Assembly: GCF_041321095.1 (NCBI RefSeq)
Contig: NZ_JBGGWE010000003.1
Span: forward strand, 186,001 to 250,000
DNA: 64,000 nt
Direction: 5' to 3'
Origin: Fibrella arboris
GTDB lineage: Bacteria; Bacteroidota; Bacteroidia; Cytophagales; Spirosomataceae
The translations under genes were made by a program, and so were the position numbers. The notes below the pieces were generated by a model. That model had not been told where the DNA came from. It saw nothing but the letters and a program-made list of their open reading frames with translations, and made no database searches. How positions within the stretch are numbered: the stretch's first letter is position 1; every line of letters starts with the position of its first letter. Below, in pieces: positions 26,549 through 37,607 of this stretch.

Positions 26549-26612
26549 ACAGATTGCCTCCTACATCGGCGTTACCCCCGAAACCGTCAGCCGATTGCGC
26601 AAACGGAAATAG
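26549..26612 (+). pseudogene. Remnant of a Crp/Fnr gene (last 20 codons)
   Basis: The sequence reads QIASYIGVTPETVSRLRKRK and a stop, the HTH end of the regulator at 23702-24280, with no upstream part of the gene. It is the coding part of the 97-bp direct repeat. It is a leftover of a duplication or recombination, not a functional gene. Confidence 0.85.
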
Positions 26613-26624
26613 CCGGGTACGTTC

Positions 26625-26638
26625 TTGATATATGTCAA
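26625..26638. promoter_or_regulatory. Second FNR/CRP-like operator TTGATATATGTCAA
   Basis: Both TTGA and TCAA half-sites are intact, as in the copy at 24293. It lies 56 bp before the start of paralogue B, nearly the same distance as the first copy from the lipoprotein start (55 bp), suggesting conserved regulatory geometry. Confidence 0.55.
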
Positions 26639-26694
26639 GAGAAACGTAGGGTTCATATTCGTGCTTTGTCTGGTTCGTTTAAACAGACAGAGGT

Positions 26695-27204
26695 ATGATG
26701 CACCCAGCCACCAAGACCAAACTCAAGCCAGTATTCAGCGCCATGGGCTGGCTCATTCTGATCGTCAACACATATCCTGTTGGTAACATCATACTCCTGT
26801 TTGGCAACGAGTTTGATTATGTCACGAAACAAGGGAGATGGTCGTATGAAGATCAATTCAAGGGCCAGCGCTACGAATATATGTATGGTGGTTATTGGCA
26901 GGATTTAACAGAACTCGGCTACGAACAGGATGGGCCCCTTTACCGGACAACGCCTATCAATCTGCTCAAATTTTGGCGCTGGACGGATTATGCCATCCAT
27001 CCGCGCTGGCGATTACCGTACAACGACCAGCCCGACACACTCAGAAAAGGGCCTGTACATCCCAATCCTGAGAAGGTAAAGCTCTGGAATCGGATTCAGC
27101 AGATCGACGCGCGTTGTAACTTGCCGAGCAACTTCCCATCAATATGCGCCGGTTTATCCTTATACACGGTAACCTCAACGTGCCCGCTACGTTCGACGCA
27201 CTAG
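26695..27204 (+). CDS. Small membrane protein of unknown function, paralogue B, with extended C-terminus
   Basis: A 169-residue protein. Residues 1-138 align with paralogue A along its whole length (N-terminal hydrophobic helix, then the FWRW, HPRWRLPYNDQPDTL and NPEK blocks). Where paralogue A stops after IHEIDGY, this one reads IQQIDA and then runs on for about 30 residues without resemblance to anything, overlapping the next gene by 61 bp. The original stop was probably lost by mutation or by the rearrangement. It is preceded by the FNR-like operator. Function unknown. Confidence 0.65.
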   Translation: MMHPATKTKLKPVFSAMGWLILIVNTYPVGNIILLFGNEFDYVTKQGRWSYEDQFKGQRYEYMYGGYWQDLTELGYEQDGPLYRTTPINLLKFWRWTDYAIHPRWRLPYNDQPDTLRKGPVHPNPEKVKLWNRIQQIDARCNLPSNFPSICAGLSLYTVTSTCPLRSTH

Positions 27205-27806
27205 TGCCGCTGTTGCCAACGGGTCAGGTACGTTGCATTGATCTGGCAGATACCTTCAACGCCTGGGATGTCACGATGCCGGTAACAGCCCGAACCGTTG
27301 CCGAACACGTGGCACGTACCTATCAGATTGGTACCAGTGATGTTCTGATTGGCCATTCAATGGGCGGCTGGCTGGCGGCGAACATCAAAGCGTTGACCGG
27401 TGCTCAAACTATTCAGATCAGTTCGTGGACCAACCCAGGCAAGATCAAAGCACCCATCCGCAACCTTAGTCTGATCCGGAGAATCGTCAGCAGCGGCATC
27501 GTTCAACACTGGCTGACTATTCAAGTCGCCAAGCGGCTGTATCCATTCCGGCGCTCCCGCGCTCGGGTACACGCGACACTCGACCGGATTCAGGCGTTTA
27601 ATCCGGCCTACATATACTGGCAGTACGAACTTATTTTTCGGAACGTGCCCACACTCACGACCCTGCCCGACTTACGCATTCACGCACGCCGCGACCCGGT
27701 TATCAGCCCACCCGATGAGCCGTTTGTCGACGTACCCGGCTTCCACATGCCGCATGTCGATAATGTAGTTGCTGTAGCCAGGGCTATTCGTACATTTCTC
27801 CACTAG
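27144..27806 (+). CDS. Alpha/beta hydrolase (RBBP9/YdeN-like serine hydrolase)
   Basis: A compact 220-residue alpha/beta hydrolase. It begins with the oxyanion strand FILIHGNLN, has the nucleophile elbow GHSMGG (Ser near residue 75), an Asp in HARRDPVI and the catalytic His near the end in PGFHMPHVDNV. No lid domain is visible. Substrate unknown; esterase or peptidase-like activity fits the family. The ATG at 27144 lies inside the overextended end of the preceding gene, which suggests the upstream gene's end and not this start is abnormal. Confidence 0.82.
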   Translation: MRRFILIHGNLNVPATFDALVPLLPTGQVRCIDLADTFNAWDVTMPVTARTVAEHVARTYQIGTSDVLIGHSMGGWLAANIKALTGAQTIQISSWTNPGKIKAPIRNLSLIRRIVSSGIVQHWLTIQVAKRLYPFRRSRARVHATLDRIQAFNPAYIYWQYELIFRNVPTLTTLPDLRIHARRDPVISPPDEPFVDVPGFHMPHVDNVVAVARAIRTFLH

Positions 27807-28003
27807 TTGTCTCATCGACAGTTACTTACGGCGACAGGCCTGCATTTGGTCATTCGGCTCCAGCCAGCTATGCAGCTACTTTAGCCTATGCCGTCGCAAT
27901 CCGAAACCGATAAATTTTAGCTATAGCATCATAGAAATTATAGATAAGGATTATACAAAACCTTCTTGTACGTTTGTTTCCGTTAACCGTTAAAACTACC
28001 AAC

Positions 28004-30268
<2,265 letters not shown>

Positions 30269-30273
30269 TAACG

Positions 30274-30338
30274 GGCTGTTTCTATAACGTAAAAAGGTGG
30301 TCTGTAACGGACCACCTTTTTACGTTATAGAAACAGCC
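30274..30338. terminator. Perfect 29-bp bidirectional hairpin after katG
   Basis: Left arm 30274-30302 and right arm 30310-30338 are exact complements around a 7-nt loop. The inner part holds A5/T5 runs so that either strand shows a stem followed by a U-rich part. It lies between katG and the convergent glycosyltransferase gene. Confidence 0.85.
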
Positions 30339-30353
30339 TAAACCTAGGTTAGA

Positions 30354-31094
30354 TTATTTCAGCACCTTCCAGTCAATGAGACCCCAGCGGGTGAGGCGGT
30401 ACATAAGCGATACTTTCAACACGCCGAGGCCATAGATGGAGCTACGCTTGAAGTTGATGGATGACGCCTCTTCGAAGTATTTCGTGGGGCAGGTCACTTC
30501 GGCAATGTCGAAGCCTTTATAGAAGATCTGCGCGATCATCTCGTTGTCAAAGATAAAGTCATCGTCGTTGTGGGTAAAATCGAGCGCGCGCAGCACTTCG
30601 CCAGAGAACGCCCGGTAACCGGTATGGTATTCCGACAGTTTCTGGTTCATCAAGATGTTCTGCGTCAGGGTCAGAAAGCGGTTGGCGACATACTTGTACA
30701 TGGGCATTCCGCCTTTCAGCGCCCCTTTACCGAGAATCCGTGAGGCAAACACAACCGGGTACAAGCCATTGCCAATGATTGAGATCATGGCCGTGAGCAA
30801 CAGCGGCGTGTACTGGTAATCGGGGTGAAGCATGATCACAATATCGCCGCCAATCTCCAGCGCCTTGCTGTAGCAGGTTTTCTGGTTGCCACCGTAGCCT
30901 TTGTTCACGTCGTGCCGGATCACGTGGCGAATTCCCAGACTTTGGGCCACTTCCACCGTGTTATCGGGGCTATGGTCATCAACAAGAATCACATCATCGA
31001 CCAGATCGAAGGGAATTTCGCGGTAGGTACGTTCAAGGGTCAGGGCGGCGCGATAGGCTGGCATCACGACCACTACTTTTTTACCATTATACAT
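30354..31094 (-). CDS. Glycosyltransferase family 2 (dolichyl/polyprenyl-phosphate sugar synthase-like)
   Basis: A 246-residue GT-A fold transferase. It has the N-terminal VVVVMPAYRA strand, the DDHSPDNT nucleotide-binding segment, and a mutated metal motif region at MLHPDYQYTP where DPM-type enzymes carry DADxQ: here HPDYQ. The family uses nucleotide sugars and often a polyprenyl phosphate acceptor. The acceptor loop YHTGYRAFSGE is well kept. There is no C-terminal transmembrane pair. The open frame extends 16 residues further, but the ATG at 31094 directly precedes the first strand. Confidence 0.85.
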   Translation of the reverse strand: MYNGKKVVVVMPAYRAALTLERTYREIPFDLVDDVILVDDHSPDNTVEVAQSLGIRHVIRHDVNKGYGGNQKTCYSKALEIGGDIVIMLHPDYQYTPLLLTAMISIIGNGLYPVVFASRILGKGALKGGMPMYKYVANRFLTLTQNILMNQKLSEYHTGYRAFSGEVLRALDFTHNDDDFIFDNEMIAQIFYKGFDIAEVTCPTKYFEEASSINFKRSSIYGLGVLKVSLMYRLTRWGLIDWKVLK

Positions 31095-31238
31095 GAGTAC
31101 AAACTTACGTAAGCCAACTGGCAACTGCGAATTTCGTGCCATCGGTTCCAGCTGTATCGCCGATATTGCAGCCTGATTTGTGAGTAAGCGTCAACTTTTC
31201 TAAACGAGGCGCGTTATTCCAGCAGTTATCCCTAGTTT

Positions 31239-32312
31239 ATGTTCACCAGCGAATCGTTATTTTTTCTCGGCTTTGCCGTCTTTGTTCTTTTTGTCATGTC
31301 GCTCGATCTGGGCGTCTTTTCGTCGAAAAAAGCGCGCCAGAGCCATGTGGTCGGATTTAAGGAAGCGGCCACCTGGAGTGCCATCTGGGTAGCTCTCTCT
31401 ATCCTCTTTTATTTTTTCCTGCGCAATTTTGGGCACCTCGTACATGGTATCAACGACATGGCGAAGCTACAGGAGGTACGTGATCGCTACGCCGATCATG
31501 TGCAGCTGACGGGTAGGTCGTTTGCCGAAAACCTGACTATCTTCCAGAAGAACATGTCGCTCGAATACATCACGGGCTATCTGGTCGAGTATTCGCTGTC
31601 GGCCGATAATATTTTCGTTTTCATCCTGATTTTCAGCTCGTTCGGCGTTCGTGATCGGTACTACAAGAAGATCCTGGTCTGGGGGATCTTAGGGGCCATC
31701 ATTCTGCGCTTCGGATTTATCTTCCTGGGATCGGCCCTGCTCCAACGCTTCGACTGGATCATGTATGTGTTCGGCGCATTTCTGGTCTACACGGGTGTGA
31801 GCCTGTTCTTTCAGGGCGATGACGATGAACAGATCGACACCAAGAACCACCCCGTTGTGCGGTTCGTCTCCAAATACATGAACGTGTACAAGCGAAACGT
31901 GACCGATAATTTCTTCATTCGCCGTAAGCACGATAACAAGCTGTTTGTCACGCCGTTGTTTATCGTGGTTATCGTGGTCGCCTTCACCGATCTGGTCTTC
32001 GCGGTCGACTCCATCCCGGCTATTTTTTCAATTACCAAAGACCCGTACATCGTCTTTTTCTCGAACGTGTTCGCCATCATGGGCCTGCGGTCGATGTTTT
32101 TCTTCCTGTCGAGCATTATGAGCCAGTTCCGTTTCCTGAAAGTGGGGCTAGCCGTGCTGTTGACATTCATTGGCCTGAAAATGTTGTTTGAAGCACCACT
32201 CGAACACATGGGCTTTAAGCCAGCCTATTCGCTCTACGTGATCATTGGTATTCTGGCAACCAGCATTATCGCCTCGTACCTGATTCCCGAGAGGAAAGAA
32301 GCCGAGGCGTAG
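31239..32312 (+). CDS. TerC family integral membrane protein
   Basis: A 357-residue protein with about nine membrane helices. It carries the TerC signatures: VMSLDLGVF in helix 1, EYSLSADNIFVF in the middle and FTDLVFAVDSIPAIFSIT with FSNVFAIMGLRSMFF later; acidic residues within the helices are expected to bind metal. TerC/Alx proteins export Mn(2+) or related ions and help metalate exported proteins; early members were named for tellurite resistance. It stands alone here, divergent from the glycosyltransferase. Confidence 0.92.
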   Translation: MFTSESLFFLGFAVFVLFVMSLDLGVFSSKKARQSHVVGFKEAATWSAIWVALSILFYFFLRNFGHLVHGINDMAKLQEVRDRYADHVQLTGRSFAENLTIFQKNMSLEYITGYLVEYSLSADNIFVFILIFSSFGVRDRYYKKILVWGILGAIILRFGFIFLGSALLQRFDWIMYVFGAFLVYTGVSLFFQGDDDEQIDTKNHPVVRFVSKYMNVYKRNVTDNFFIRRKHDNKLFVTPLFIVVIVVAFTDLVFAVDSIPAIFSITKDPYIVFFSNVFAIMGLRSMFFFLSSIMSQFRFLKVGLAVLLTFIGLKMLFEAPLEHMGFKPAYSLYVIIGILATSIIASYLIPERKEAEA

Positions 32313-32343
32313 CGTTAAACGGGAAGCCGTAGCGGCGGACCGT

Positions 32344-32425
32344 GCAGACTGGGCGGAGGTAGTGGAGCTAGTCAGATTTTATGTAAAAAAGATCTGCACG
32401 CACTCGCTAAATCCGCCCAATCTGC
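32344..32425. repeat. Inverted repeat between terC and the helicase gene
   Basis: GCAGACTGGGCGGA (32344-32357) pairs with 32412-32425 with one mismatch, and a nested GTGCAGA (32342-32348) can instead pair with TCTGCAC (32393-32399), so two alternative foldings exist. It may be a terminator for terC or a leader structure for the helicase gene. Confidence 0.45.
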
Positions 32426-32449
32426 GTTCTATTAGTTCCGTAAACGTCT

Positions 32450-35400
32450 ATGCAATTTTCTGCCACCGTTCTTAAAACGTACCGCCGTCGACTCACGAAC
32501 CTGAGCAGCCGTAACCGGTCGCTGTTACTCAGCAGCCTGCCTGTTGATCAGTTCGTGGATTTGCACGACGCCGATTACCGCCTCAACAAACCCTCCTTTG
32601 AGCTGGTTGTCGGGCTCGTAGCCCGTAAGCATCACCTAGCGCTCTGCGCTGTAACCGACCCGCGCGACGAGCGGACGAACACGCTTAGCAAACGCCTGCG
32701 CCGGTTATCGCGAACCGAGCGGTTCATTGAAGAAGAACGGGGCACCGAAGATTTATACGTTGGCTGGCCTTTCGTGCGTGGTCGGTTCAACGACGGCACC
32801 CCTGTACACGGCCCGCTCCTTTTCTTTCCGGTACACCTCACCACCGAAGGGAACGAATGGCGGCTGGAACGCCGGGGCGACGTACCTGTGCAGTTCAACC
32901 AGTCGATGGGGCTGGCCTACAGCTATTTCAACGGGATCAAACTAGGCGACGAATGGCTCGACCCGGATATCGACAGCTTCGATAAAGACCCGCTCACTTT
33001 CCGGATGCAGCTCTACGACTGGCTGAAAAGCAGTCCGTTCGAGATAAATTTCAACACGCAGAACTTTACCAATCTGCTGTTGCCCTTCGACAAACAGTCG
33101 GCCAAATCGCTCACCGACCTGGAGGGCGTTGGCGAGTTGAAGCTGATTCCCGAAGCGGTACTGGGCATTTTTCCGCAGGCCGGTTCCTTTCTGGTACCCG
33201 ATTATGATAAATTGTTGGAAGGAAAGGAGGAAGGGGAGGATGGGAGGAAAGGAGGATGGGAGGAAGGGGGGGCTGACGCGTCCTTTTATCCATCCTCCTT
33301 TCCTTCCCCTTCTCCCCTTTCCTCCCCTTCTCCCCTCTCCTCCCTTTCCTCCTTTCCTCCTTTCCCCCCTTCCTCCCCTTCCTCCCCTCTCAAAGAATCA
33401 TCCTTACTACTTCCTTTGCCGGTCGATGCGTCGCAGGAAGCAGCCGTGCGGGCCGTGAAAGCGGGTCATTCGCTGGTGGTACAGGGCCCACCGGGGACAG
33501 GTAAATCGCAGTTGATTGCCAACCTCATGGCCGATGCCGCCGCCCAGGGCAAGCGCGTGTTGTTGGTTTGCCAGAAACGCGCCGCCCTCGATGTGGTGCA
33601 TCAGCGGCTTAAGCAGGTAGGCATGGAATCGTTTGCTGCCCTGGTGCATGATTTCCAGGATGACAGAAAGCCCCTCTATGCACAACTAGCAGCACAAATT
33701 GATGCCATAGACAGCTACCGACAACAAAACAACGGCCTCGACGCAGTACTCCTTGAACGCGAATTCGACGTTGAAAGTCGCCGGATTGATGCGCTGGTCG
33801 GGGAGCTACAGACGTTCAAGAATGCCCTGTTCGACACGACGATTTGTGGCGTATCGGTGAAGGAGTTGTACCTCAACAGCAGGCCCCATAATTCGTCGGA
33901 CCCCGGTGGGCCAGCCAGCTCAACATGCACAGACATTTACCGCGACTTCCGGCTCGATGCGGTAGGTACGTTCCGCGAACAGTTGGCTAATTATCTGGCT
34001 TATCGCGAACGCATCGGCAGCGATCATCCGTTTGCCGACCGGGTAAGCTTCGCTGCTTTCACAGGGCAGGACCTGGCAGGCATCCGCGACGCCATCCAGG
34101 ACGTGGCTGGCGAATGGCCAGGACTGGCCGATCGGGCCAACGCCTTGCTTGGTCTGGCGCTTTCCTGGCCAGCGTTGACAGTACAGCTGGCCCCTAAACG
34201 AACGGAACTGGACGCGCTGGCTCAAACCGTTGCCGATCCGCTGGTGTGGGCCGTACTCAGCCGGATAGCAGCAGGCTCCTTGCCCGAGAATGCCGTTGCA
34301 ACGCTGGCCAAAGATCAGGCCGAGCTGGCGCAGATCGACGCGCGTGGCATTCTACAGACAGACAACACCCACGGCCTGACAGATCGGCTCCGGCAGGGTG
34401 TTGCCGCCCGACAGTCGATCTTCAGCTGGTTGTTTTACAAAGACAAAGCTTATTTAACCACGCTGGCACAGGCGCATACTCTAGGTACGTCGCTGGCCGA
34501 TCTACAGCAACTTGAAAGCCGGTGGGTGAATCGCCAGTCGTGGGAGGCGCGGGCCGAAGAAACCGGGCAGCAGTTTGCGGGCATCTCCATCGTGAGCACA
34601 ACCCCTGTGCAGACGCAGCAGGCCCTTCAAACGCTGGCAACGGCAGTCTCGCAGGCAGAAACGGTATGGCTTGCCCTGGGCGATTCATTTCAGCCGTTGC
34701 GTCAGTTCATTACCATCGATGCCTCGGGTTCTGCATTTGGGCAACGGCTCATGGACGTTCGTTTTCTGCTTGCCGACGTGATAGCCCGGCAAATTCGCTG
34801 GCAAACGTACCTGACAGCCAGCCAGTTGCTTTCCCTGACGATCGATCCCAACGGCCAGGCAGCTACCCTGCAAGCGGCCTTAGGCCGGGATGCCGACAAC
34901 CTGATCGAGATGGATCGGTTGTGGGTATCGTTCACGGCAGCCGAGCGGAAAGCAGCCGAACGCGTCACGAACGTACCTGACTTCGATAACGCCCTGCGCC
35001 TCGCCTGGATCGACGAGATCGAGCGGCAACACCCTGAACTTCGGAGTGTATCGTCGCTAAAAATGGGGCAGCATGAGACGGCCCTCCAGCAAAGTATCCG
35101 GCAGAAACAGGCCCTCACGCAGGCTATTCTGGGCCTGAAGCTGCGCGAGCAGACGTATCAGGCGCTGGTCGTCAACCGGCTCAATAACCTGGTCAGCTAC
35201 CGCGAGTTACGGCACCAGGTAACGAAGAAAAGAAGCATCTGGCCCATTCGGAAGCTGATGGAACACCATGCCGACGAAGTATTCCGGCTTGTTCCCTGCT
35301 GGATGGCCTCACCTGAATCGGTGTCGACGCTGTTCCCGATGCAGGAGGGTTTGTTCGATCTGGTTATCTTCGATGAAGCGTCGCAGTGTTTTGCCGAAAA

Positions 35401-36475
35401 TGGCTTACCTGCCATGTTGCGCGGTCAGCAAGTCGTTGTAACCGGCGACAGTAAACAACTTCGCCCCAGTGACCTTTACCGCGCCCGTTTCGACACCGAC
35501 GACGATACACCGGATTCGGACGTCAACGAAACGATCATGCTGGAAGTGGAATCACTGCTCGATCTGGCAGCGCAATACCTGCCCCAAGTGTCGCTGACAG
35601 GCCATTACCGCAGCCGGAGCCTTGATCTGATCGCGTTCTCGAACGACTATTTTTACAATAATACGCTCACGCTCCTCCCCGACTTTACGGAAATCAACAA
35701 CCCCGAGCCAGGCATCCGGTACATGAACGTGAAGGGGAAATGGATCAACAACACCAATCCAGTCGAAGCGGAGGCTGTTCTTTCGTTGATCGATCAGCTA
35801 CAAACCGACCTTCCCGACCGGTCCATTGGCGTCGTAACCTTCAATTTTCAACAACAGCAACTGATTCAGGACCTACTGGAAACAACCTTGCCGCGCGCTG
35901 GCGTCCGGTTCGTCAAGAATATCGAGAACGTGCAGGGCGATGAGTGCGATGTGATCATTTTCTCGGTGGGGTATGCACCCGACGAACGGGGTAAGGTATC
36001 GGCGCAGTTTGGCAGCCTCAACATGACGGGGGGCGAAAACCGGTTGAACGTAGCCGTAACCCGGGCGCGGGAACGTACCTATCTGATTACGAGTGTATAT
36101 CCCGATCAGTTGTCTGTTGAGAATACCGCCAATGAAGGCCCCAAAGTATTGAAAGCGTACCTGAATTACGCTCTTGACGTAGCCCAGGGCCATTTCAAAC
36201 CACAACCCCGAGCCGTAGTTGGCATACAGGCGGGTGGGCTGCTAAAGAACGTCCTGTCGGCAACCCACCCCGATTGGCGACCCGAACTACCCTTTGCCGA
36301 CCTGACCATTCGCAAAGAAGCAACGTACCTGGGCCTGATCTTGACCGACGATGATCAATATTTCCAGCAAACGCCCAAAGAAGCCCACGCTTACCGTCCT
36401 TTCGCCCTGGCTGATCGCCACTGGCCATTCCAGCGAAAGTGGAGTCGCGAAATCTGGCGTGAAGCAGGACAATAG
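32450..36475 (+). CDS. DUF4011/SF1 superfamily DNA/RNA helicase (DNA2/NAM7-like) with in-frame repeat insertion
   Basis: A 1341-residue protein. The N-terminal 250 residues match the DUF4011-type region found before SF1 helicases. The helicase motifs are Walker A GPPGTGKSQ (near residue 346), Walker B DLVIFDEASQC (near 969), motif III VVTGDSKQLRPSD, the second RecA-like domain with GHYRSRS, and motifs V-VI VQGDECDVIIF and NVAVTRARER (near 1200). Between the N-terminal part and Walker A, residues about 256-314 are a low-complexity Glu/Gly then Ser/Pro stretch coded by a polypurine/polypyrimidine element (33217-33391) that also occurs between genes at 345-445. The frame is kept. The role in the cell is unknown; relatives occur in housekeeping and in defence settings. 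Confidence 0.88.
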   Translation: MQFSATVLKTYRRRLTNLSSRNRSLLLSSLPVDQFVDLHDADYRLNKPSFELVVGLVARKHHLALCAVTDPRDERTNTLSKRLRRLSRTERFIEEERGTEDLYVGWPFVRGRFNDGTPVHGPLLFFPVHLTTEGNEWRLERRGDVPVQFNQSMGLAYSYFNGIKLGDEWLDPDIDSFDKDPLTFRMQLYDWLKSSPFEINFNTQNFTNLLLPFDKQSAKSLTDLEGVGELKLIPEAVLGIFPQAGSFLVPDYDKLLEGKEEGEDGRKGGWEEGGADASFYPSSFPSPSPLSSPSPLSSLSSFPPFPPSSPSSPLKESSLLLPLPVDASQEAAVRAVKAGHSLVVQGPPGTGKSQLIANLMADAAAQGKRVLLVCQKRAALDVVHQRLKQVGMESFAALVHDFQDDRKPLYAQLAAQIDAIDSYRQQNNGLDAVLLEREFDVESRRIDALVGELQTFKNALFDTTICGVSVKELYLNSRPHNSSDPGGPASSTCTDIYRDFRLDAVGTFREQLANYLAYRERIGSDHPFADRVSFAAFTGQDLAGIRDAIQDVAGEWPGLADRANALLGLALSWPALTVQLAPKRTELDALAQTVADPLVWAVLSRIAAGSLPENAVATLAKDQAELAQIDARGILQTDNTHGLTDRLRQGVAARQSIFSWLFYKDKAYLTTLAQAHTLGTSLADLQQLESRWVNRQSWEARAEETGQQFAGISIVSTTPVQTQQALQTLATAVSQAETVWLALGDSFQPLRQFITIDASGSAFGQRLMDVRFLLADVIARQIRWQTYLTASQLLSLTIDPNGQAATLQAALGRDADNLIEMDRLWVSFTAAERKAAERVTNVPDFDNALRLAWIDEIERQHPELRSVSSLKMGQHETALQQSIRQKQALTQAILGLKLREQTYQALVVNRLNNLVSYRELRHQVTKKRSIWPIRKLMEHHADEVFRLVPCWMASPESVSTLFPMQEGLFDLVIFDEASQCFAENGLPAMLRGQQVVVTGDSKQLRPSDLYRARFDTDDDTPDSDVNETIMLEVESLLDLAAQYLPQVSLTGHYRSRSLDLIAFSNDYFYNNTLTLLPDFTEINNPEPGIRYMNVKGKWINNTNPVEAEAVLSLIDQLQTDLPDRSIGVVTFNFQQQQLIQDLLETTLPRAGVRFVKNIENVQGDECDVIIFSVGYAPDERGKVSAQFGSLNMTGGENRLNVAVTRARERTYLITSVYPDQLSVENTANEGPKVLKAYLNYALDVAQGHFKPQPRAVVGIQAGGLLKNVLSATHPDWRPELPFADLTIRKEATYLGLILTDDDQYFQQTPKEAHAYRPFALADRHWPFQRKWSREIWREAGQ
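33217..33391. repeat. Polypurine / polypyrimidine hairpin element inside the helicase gene
   Basis: Purine arm 33217-33272 (GGAGGAAAGG-like units with two T interruptions), loop with GCGTCCTTTT, and pyrimidine arm about 33281-33391 made of CCTTTCCTCC and CCCCTTCTCC units. The architecture and the loop resemble the intergenic element at 345-445. It is a multiple of three in effect, since the frame downstream stays open and reads the helicase motifs. Confidence 0.75.
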
Positions 36476-36492
36476 CGTTTCAACGTCTGTGG

Positions 36493-37566
36493 TTACTGCC
36501 AGCGTTCAATCACAGCGGGCAGTTCGCTGGCGTCGGCCACTGTGATGTTTACAAGGGCATATCCGGGTTCGCCCCGCAGCATCCGCATCCGAACGTCGAA
36601 CTGACCGATACTACGGTGCTGGCCATTCGTGAACCACCAGACCGTATGCAGCGTATGTGGGCCTTTTTTAAGCTCTCCGGCATACACCCGTTGTCCATTC
36701 ATCGTTACCTCGCGTACGCGCCGAAGCGTATACCCCTGCCCTTTCCAGCAAACGGTTGGGCTGTGCTCGGCACTATACCAGTCGGGCAGGGGTTTCAGGT
36801 AAACTAATTCGCCGGGACGACTGTATTGGACAAAGCCAAGGCGCGTAGCCTGCCGAACGTACCCAGCTCGCTGATCGGTGGGGTATCGCTGCTTTGTTGG
36901 ACGAACGAGCGTCAGACAAAGCGCAGCAACGCTCAGCATACCTACGCCTGAACGAAGTACCAACGCTCGGTCGGAGGCACTACCTGCTATGGCAGCTGTT
37001 TCCGTTCTTCCATACCGGCCAACCAGCCAGCGCGATAATGCCCAGAGCGGTGCCCAGGCGTAGACCAGCACGCACACAAGGCCAACTGCTTCATGAAGAG
37101 GATGGTTGGGCATCAGGCCGAACAGTACCAGTAAAACGATCCTGAACAGGTTCGCGGTCACCGTCAGGCCCAGGGCTACGCCGCCGTATACTAACACCCA
37201 GCCCAGTGGCAGCGAACGTACCCGACGACGCTCATAGGCAAGTAACCAGAAAACGGCCAGCAACACGGTTACGCCCGTCATACGCAGCCCCATACAGGCC
37301 GGGTCAACAGCCATTTCCTGCCCGTATAGCCGTAACACATTCCCGTCGACCTGCACCGGCATGCCCACTTGCTGTAGTAGTAAGCCAGCCCAGGTACTCA
37401 GGCGCAGCCGCACAGCGAAACCAAATACAGCATCGACGTACCTGAGCACAGGCGATAAGACCAATAGGGTCAGCAGCCGGGTCAGCCACTTGTTACGGCC
37501 GGGCTGACCCGGCATACTAACAAAGGCAAGCAGGGCCAGGGTCAATAAAATGAGCAGATCGGGCAT
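36493..37566 (-). CDS. xrtN: Exosortase N (XrtN) family protease/transpeptidase
   Basis: A 357-residue polytopic membrane protein of the exosortase/archaeosortase superfamily. The invariant triad is visible: Cys91 in VDPACMGLRM, Arg142 in ANLFRIVLLVL and His158 in HPLHEAVGL. Exosortases cut C-terminal PEP-CTERM-like tails of exported proteins and probably transfer them. The C-terminal third (about 210-357) is a soluble extension after the last helix, resembling the EpsI-like domain in some exosortases. The gene follows, with a 41-bp gap on the same strand, a protein with a matching sorting tail, which is the usual XrtN / MSEP-CTERM arrangement in Bacteroidota. Confidence 0.88.
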   Translation of the reverse strand: MPDLLILLTLALLAFVSMPGQPGRNKWLTRLLTLLVLSPVLRYVDAVFGFAVRLRLSTWAGLLLQQVGMPVQVDGNVLRLYGQEMAVDPACMGLRMTGVTVLLAVFWLLAYERRRVRSLPLGWVLVYGGVALGLTVTANLFRIVLLVLFGLMPNHPLHEAVGLVCVLVYAWAPLWALSRWLVGRYGRTETAAIAGSASDRALVLRSGVGMLSVAALCLTLVRPTKQRYPTDQRAGYVRQATRLGFVQYSRPGELVYLKPLPDWYSAEHSPTVCWKGQGYTLRRVREVTMNGQRVYAGELKKGPHTLHTVWWFTNGQHRSIGQFDVRMRMLRGEPGYALVNITVADASELPAVIERWQ

Positions 37567-37607
37567 TGGCGGGGGCGTCAGTTGTCATCAGAAACGAATC
37601 CATCCTA

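Larger units (their letters stand above)
26549..26645 (+). repeat. 97-bp direct repeat, copy 2
   Basis: Matches 24217-24313 at 89 of 97 positions without gaps, and keeps the stop codon, the GGTACGTT octamer and the palindromic operator. Similarity to copy 1 fades a little beyond it, in the leader before the next gene. Confidence 0.9.

Noticed and set aside
27921..27976. OxyR or PerR site and promoter before katG
   Set aside because: CTAT/ATAG words are present but spacing does not match the OxyR consensus and no PerR palindrome is complete; noted in the katG entry only.
31239..32312. Tellurite resistance operon
   Set aside because: Only TerC is present; no TerD/TerZ/TerB genes are near, so a metal export role for a single TerC is more sensible.
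32450..36475. Anti-phage defence system built around the DUF4011/SF1 helicase
   Set aside because: Relatives occur in defence islands, but here the neighbours are TerC and exosortase genes and there is no nuclease, methyltransferase or mobile element beside it.
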